Origin: Sphingomonadaceae bacterium
GTDB taxonomy: Bacteria > Pseudomonadota > Alphaproteobacteria > Sphingomonadales > Sphingomonadaceae
NCBI GenBank assembly: GCA_014380205.1
Contig: JACMKH010000029.1
Location: forward strand, 1 to 6,221
DNA: 6,221 nt
Reading direction: 5' to 3'
A program made the position numbers and the translations under genes. Below the pieces are notes generated by a model that made no database searches, was not told the DNA's origin, and saw nothing but the letters and a program-made list of their open reading frames with translations. How positions within the stretch are numbered: the stretch's first letter is position 1; each line of letters opens with the position of its first letter. Below, piece after piece: positions 5,865-6,221 of this stretch.

Positions 5865-6221
5865 GCCGGGGAAAGCTGCTCCTGGTCGAGGACGACAGGG
5901 CGCTCGCCGATCTGCTGATCTGGCATTTCGAGCGCGAGGAGTTTGACATCCAGCGCACCGCCGACGGCGAGGAGGCGTTGCTGCTCGCGGCGGAGACCCC
6001 GCCCGACATCGTCATCCTTGACTGGATGATCGAGGGCATATCGGGGATCGAGGTGTGCCGCCGCCTGCGCCGCCGCGCCGAGACCGCGCACGTCCCGATC
6101 ATCATGCTGACCGCGCGCGGCGAGGAGAGCGACCGCATCCGCGGGCTCGAGACCGGCGCCGACGATTATGTCACCAAGCCGTTCAGCCCGCGCGAGCTCG
6201 TCGCGCGCGTCACCGCCGTGC
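5861..6221 (+). CDS. phoB: Phosphate regulon response regulator PhoB (5' part; 3' end outside window)
   Basis: PhoB is the transcription factor phosphorylated by PhoR; the phosphorylated dimer binds Pho boxes. The frame opens at ATG 5861, overlapping the phoU stop by 4 bases, and stays open to the window end: 120 residues, essentially the complete receiver domain. The acidic pocket is Glu10-Asp11, the phospho-accepting residue is Asp54 in VILDWMIEG, and the switch residues are Thr84 (MLTARGE) and Lys106 (TKPFSP). The stretch LTARGEESDRIRGLETGADD closely follows the alpha4-beta5-alpha5 dimer face of OmpR/PhoB-type regulators. The DNA-binding winged helix lies beyond the edge, so subfamily assignment rests on receiver similarity and the pst-phoU context. 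No clear Shine-Dalgarno is present, so coupling to phoU is likely. Confidence 0.93.
   Translation, partial: MSRGKLLLVEDDRALADLLIWHFEREEFDIQRTADGEEALLLAAETPPDIVILDWMIEGISGIEVCRRLRRRAETAHVPIIMLTARGEESDRIRGLETGADDYVTKPFSPRELVARVTAV

Noticed and set aside
1..6221. Search for a previously undescribed system, mobile element or CRISPR array
   Set aside because: All long frames on the + strand are intact, recognisable Pho/Pst genes, the gaps are under about 100 bases, and no repeats or transposase remnants are visible.

Overview
The window is one compact, co-directional phosphate-starvation (Pho) locus on the + strand. It runs phoR (3' part) - pstS - pstC - pstA - pstB - phoU - phoB (5' part). The very GC-rich DNA, strong GC preference at third codon positions and the gene order (sensor kinase first, transporter in the middle, response regulator last) suggest an alphaproteobacterium. 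The short lipoprotein-type PstS and the PstC with a long N-terminal extension make a sphingomonad-like member (Sphingomonadales) the best guess. That placement is inferred from general familiarity, not from a search.

Layout: bases 1-864 encode the end of the PhoR linker plus its complete histidine kinase core. The 865-956 gap holds a good PhoB-binding site (Pho box, 870-887) and a strong stem-loop (919-946). The stem-loop sits directly in front of a GGAGG ribosome binding site and a probable TTG start for pstS at 957. pstS (957-2015) is followed by an 83-base gap with a perfect 11-bp GC stem and no T-tract, then by pstC (2099-3481). From pstC to phoB the genes overlap or nearly touch: pstC/pstA share 8 bases, pstA/pstB 1 base, pstB/phoU are 13 bases apart, and phoU/phoB overlap by the 4 bases ATGA. 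This indicates a single polycistronic unit with translational coupling. phoB is cut by the window edge after 120 residues, essentially the whole receiver domain.

How it works together: PstS captures inorganic phosphate outside the inner membrane, PstC and PstA form the channel, and PstB hydrolyses ATP to drive import. PhoU reports transport status from PstB to PhoR, keeping PhoR in its phosphatase mode when phosphate is plentiful. When phosphate is scarce PhoR phosphorylates PhoB, which binds the Pho box and raises expression of the downstream cluster, including phoB itself if it lies in the same transcript. No mobile element, tRNA, rRNA, CRISPR array or novel system was found. The points worth a second look are regulatory and structural details: two TTG starts, two intergenic stem-loops, four cysteines in PstS, and an extended PstC beside a short PstA.
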